From the NCBI GenBank assembly GCA_020853105.1, contig JADYZM010000025.1:62001-126000 (forward strand): a DNA stretch of 64,000 nucleotides. Direction: 5' to 3'. The translations under genes were made by a program, and so were the position numbers. Origin of the DNA: Flavobacteriales bacterium (GTDB lineage: Bacteria; Bacteroidota; Bacteroidia; Flavobacteriales_E; Vicingaceae). The notes below the pieces were generated by a model that saw only the letters and a program-made list of their open reading frames with translations, ran no database searches and was not told the DNA's origin. The first letter of the stretch is position 1. The number at the start of each line of letters is the position of its first letter. Shown here one piece after another: positions 61,791-64,000 of this stretch.

Positions 61791-63244
61791 TATTCATAGG
61801 CTCCGGCATCTGGGGGTGGAGGGTTTCTACTCACGCCATCTTTGTCAACCATCAAGCTGCTAACAGTTGCTGCTCCTCTTGCCGGTGAAATAGCAGACAA
61901 ATGATAGTTGTGATTTACTTCATCTATAAAAAGAGAATTACCTGGATTTAACACTATATTAGAAAAATTTGCACCCCCTCCAAAGGTTGTTTTTATGACG
62001 CTGTATGAAACAGAATAATTAATTATACCAGGAGAAATGGCTTCTACATAAAATTCATTGTCTGTATTGCCGTGAATTATCGAATTATTGTATACCAAAG
62101 AGTCAATATTTCTTAGTTGAATAGCACCATTGATGTCTTGATAATAGTTTTGAGCATAAACAGCAGGCGTTTGCCTAACTCCGTCAGCCCAATAATTAGC
62201 AATGGTAGTGTGATTGAAAATATATTTACCTCCACCATTAACCATAAAGTTAAACTGTCCGCAATTAGTAATCAAACTGTTTTCCGATTCAATTTGAAAA
62301 TTAGTGGCAAGCAAACCTATTGAGGAACAATTATGAATCTGTGAGTTTTTTAAAATCAATTGATTTGAACTAATCGGCGTATTTGGCTCAAAAGGCAAGG
62401 TTTCTGCTTGAATTCCGATATAGGCATTTTTAATTACAGCATAGTTAAAAATGTTGTTGGTACTACCTTCGTTTATCCAAATTCTGTCCCATTGACCGGG
62501 CACATCTTTGAAGGCAAAATCAAGTCGAGTACCTTGAAAAGTAACAGGTTCAGCTAATGTTCCATTCACATTTAAGTTACCACCTTTGTAAACCCAAATT
62601 CCCGATTTATTAAAAAGATGAACTTGAACTCCCGGGTCAATATTTAGAACATCAGCAGAATCAATAACTAAATAGCCATAAATCACATAAGGTTTATCGT
62701 TTATCCAAGTTTGATTAACGGGAGGCAAAGAACCATCGCAGTTTCCATCTAAACACGAATAATTTGGCAATCCGTTTGTTGGAAAAACCTTTGGAGTAAA
62801 ATAATGTGCATTTTGTCCCCAAGCTACCAAGTGTACTTTTTGTTGATTGCCATTGGTAAGAAAAATCAAATCATTTTCAACTACAAAAGGGGAGAGACTG
62901 TTATTGGGATCAATGGTTACTTCAACAAAAATGAATAAACTGTCGTTGGCTTCAATTTGAACGTCGTGGTGTTCGTTACCTGAAATTCCATCTACATTAA
63001 TTCTAAATTGTGAACTTAGCCCACCGGAAACACTAATACTTGAAATAGAAATAGTTTCATTGTTTTTGTTGTAAACAACAATTCTTCGAGTTGTTGAACC
63101 AATAGTTGCAAAAACAGTATCAACAATAAGTGTGTCCGTTGAAAAAGAAAGTTTTGCAGAACTATCGGTAATTATTTCATCTTTTCTGCACGAAACCCAT
63201 GTCAGCAATGAAGACAAAAATATCAAAATGAAGACGTTTTTCAT
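61787..63244 (-). CDS. Secreted beta-helix lipoprotein
   Basis: 485 residues from the ATG at 63244. The frame is open for 50 more codons upstream, but MKNVFILIFLSSLLTWVSC is a complete lipoprotein signal (Cys19) and the upstream part overlaps the neighbouring gene. After an Ig-like domain (about 30-150: TTRRIVVYNKNNETISISSI, FVEVTIDPNNSLSPF) comes a parallel beta-helix region with DVLNIDPGVQVHLFNKSGIW, LNVNGTLAEPVTFQG, NIFNYAVIKNAYIGI, LILKNSQIHNCSSIGLLATN and HTTIANYWADG. The end GVSRNPPPPDAGAYEY is a motif common to secreted beta-helix (choice-of-anchor-like) proteins. No catalytic site is recognised. Confidence 0.82.
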   Translation of the reverse strand: MKNVFILIFLSSLLTWVSCRKDEIITDSSAKLSFSTDTLIVDTVFATIGSTTRRIVVYNKNNETISISSISVSGGLSSQFRINVDGISGNEHHDVQIEANDSLFIFVEVTIDPNNSLSPFVVENDLIFLTNGNQQKVHLVAWGQNAHYFTPKVFPTNGLPNYSCLDGNCDGSLPPVNQTWINDKPYVIYGYLVIDSADVLNIDPGVQVHLFNKSGIWVYKGGNLNVNGTLAEPVTFQGTRLDFAFKDVPGQWDRIWINEGSTNNIFNYAVIKNAYIGIQAETLPFEPNTPISSNQLILKNSQIHNCSSIGLLATNFQIESENSLITNCGQFNFMVNGGGKYIFNHTTIANYWADGVRQTPAVYAQNYYQDINGAIQLRNIDSLVYNNSIIHGNTDNEFYVEAISPGIINYSVSYSVIKTTFGGGANFSNIVLNPGNSLFIDEVNHNYHLSAISPARGAATVSSLMVDKDGVSRNPPPPDAGAYEY

Positions 63245-63278
63245 GGAAAAGTAATTGTACTTTAAATTTTTATGAAAA

Positions 63279-64000
63279 TTATGAATAGACTTTGTCATTG
63301 AATTGATAATCATAAAGTTTTTTATAATATCCATTAAGTTTGAGTAAATCGTCATGATTACCACATTCAACAATTTCGCCCTTATCGACAACAATTATTT
63401 TTGTAGCTTTTTGGACGGTTGACAAACGATGTGCAACAATAATTGATGTTCTTTCTTTTGTCAATACTTCAATAGCGTGTTGAATCATCTTCTCTGATTC
63501 GCTGTCGATTGAAGAGGTTGCTTCATCTAAAATCAAAATTCTCGGTTGATGTACATACGCCCTGACAAATGAAATCAGTTGTCGTTGTCCTGCTGAGAGG
63601 AGAGTCCCTCTTTCTTTTACGTTAAATTGATATTGGCTCGGGAGTTTGCTGATAAACTCATGTGCTCCTACTTTTTTTGATGCTTCAATCACTTGTTGTT
63701 CAGTTATTTCGTTACTGTGTAACGTTATATTGTTATAAATGGTATCTGAAAACAGAAAAACATCTTGTAAAACAGAAGCAATGTATTTTCTTAGCTGTTC
63801 AAGTTGAATGTTTTTTATATTCACACCATCAATTGTAATTTCGCCTTTATTGATATCGTAATACCTACCAATTAGGTTAATAATTGACGATTTTCCGGCA
63901 CCAGTCGCACCAACTAATGCCAGCGATTCTCCTTTATTGATTTTAAATGAAATATTTTTAAGAACCCATTCCTCATTGTTATAGGCAAACCATACATTTT
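63279..64000 (-). CDS. ABC exporter ATPase domain (MsbA-like), N-terminal part missing
   Basis: At least 240 residues read leftwards from the window edge in one frame. The first residues seen are NVWFAYNNEEWVLKNISFKI, then Walker A GATGAGKSS (about 63895-63870), VLQDVFLFSDTIYNNITL (Q-loop), LSAGQRQLISFVRAYV (signature, with LSAGQ instead of LSGGQ), Walker B ILILDEATSSIDSE and H-loop IIVAHRLSTV. This is the nucleotide-binding domain of a type IV ABC exporter; the membrane domain lies beyond the edge. The substrate is unknown (lipid or drug export is usual). An apparent start at 63824 is an internal GTG and not the real start. Confidence 0.92.
   Translation of the reverse strand, partial: NVWFAYNNEEWVLKNISFKINKGESLALVGATGAGKSSIINLIGRYYDINKGEITIDGVNIKNIQLEQLRKYIASVLQDVFLFSDTIYNNITLHSNEITEQQVIEASKKVGAHEFISKLPSQYQFNVKERGTLLSAGQRQLISFVRAYVHQPRILILDEATSSIDSESEKMIQHAIEVLTKERTSIIVAHRLSTVQKATKIIVVDKGEIVECGNHDDLLKLNGYYKKLYDYQFNDKVYS

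Noticed and set aside
63279-63824. A separate 181-residue ATPase gene starting at 63824
   Set aside because: The same frame continues without stop to the window edge and includes the Walker A motif upstream, so the start is an internal GTG.

Overview
This 64 kb stretch of AT-rich, gene-dense chromosome comes from a member of the Bacteroidota, most probably the class Flavobacteriia (order Flavobacteriales). The evidence is type IX secretion (T9SS) C-terminal sorting domains, a GldI-like FKBP lipoprotein, the moxR-batABCDE cluster, and Bacteroidota-type family proteins (DUF3276, DUF4835, DUF4294, DUF6913-like, DUF4199-like). The gene order bamD-rpoZ-coaBC-DUF4835-recN and the promoter element TAnnTTTG a short distance upstream of many start codons, usually without a purine-rich ribosome binding site, point the same way. 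The genus cannot be told from the sequence alone. One tRNA gene (Met, CAT) is present. I saw no rRNA, CRISPR array, insertion sequence, prophage or replication origin.

Layout. 1-4.7 kb: start of a secreted protein running off the left edge, an intergenic (CT)19 microsatellite, a TPR lipoprotein, an ABC-F ATPase of the Uup type and a secreted beta-propeller-like protein. 4.7-9 kb: def with a TPR lipoprotein, apbE, a PUR-alpha-like nucleic-acid-binding protein and mnmE. 9-15.4 kb, minus strand: a serine-biosynthesis operon (serC-serA-DUF1015-yggS type) and recR with a family 2 glycosyltransferase. 15.4-18.6 kb: a sodium:solute symporter and two uncharacterised envelope proteins. 18.6-23.3 kb: a DHH phosphoesterase followed by five consecutive FKBP-type prolyl isomerase genes, closed by a terminator. 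23.3-30.9 kb: a T9SS-exported M43 metalloprotease, then bamD, rpoZ, coaBC, DUF4835, recN, a small lipoprotein-like ORF with a G9 tract, and fabI, ending in a 46 bp perfect palindrome. 30.9-35.2 kb, minus strand: a small Cys/Lys-rich secreted protein and the rsfS-ftsH-cdsA-psd cluster. 35.5-38.9 kb: rho, a membrane protein and a secreted endonuclease I. 38.9-43.4 kb, minus strand: a three-gene cell-surface operon of two paralogous beta-helix proteins and one modular T9SS protein built from about 76-residue repeats. 43.5-51.5 kb: ribH and a TPR membrane protein, divergent recF-DUF721-DUF6913-like, an enolase-superfamily epimerase, pyruvate carboxylase and tRNA-Met. 51.6-61.8 kb: a START-like protein, DUF4294, a TIGR02757-family protein and the complete nine-gene moxR/Bat cluster behind a clear promoter. 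61.8-64 kb, minus strand: a secreted beta-helix lipoprotein and the C-terminal part of an ABC exporter.

How the genes work together. Most of the window is housekeeping: tRNA modification, replication and repair (recF, recR, recN), transcription (rpoZ, rho), CoA, serine, riboflavin and phospholipid synthesis, and outer-membrane assembly (bamD). The accessory interest lies in the cell envelope: several T9SS clients, the expanded array of exported FKBP proteins (probable periplasmic folding helpers), the Bat cluster and the two beta-helix/surface-repeat loci. The best candidate for an undescribed system is the 38.9-43.4 kb operon. Its two beta-helix proteins share a near-identical C-terminal tail that is not a recognisable T9SS domain, and its partner carries four surface modules, two of them freshly duplicated at DNA level.

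Several start codons were moved downstream from the longest open frame where a signal peptide, lipobox, family start or promoter argued for it. Each case is noted in its entry.
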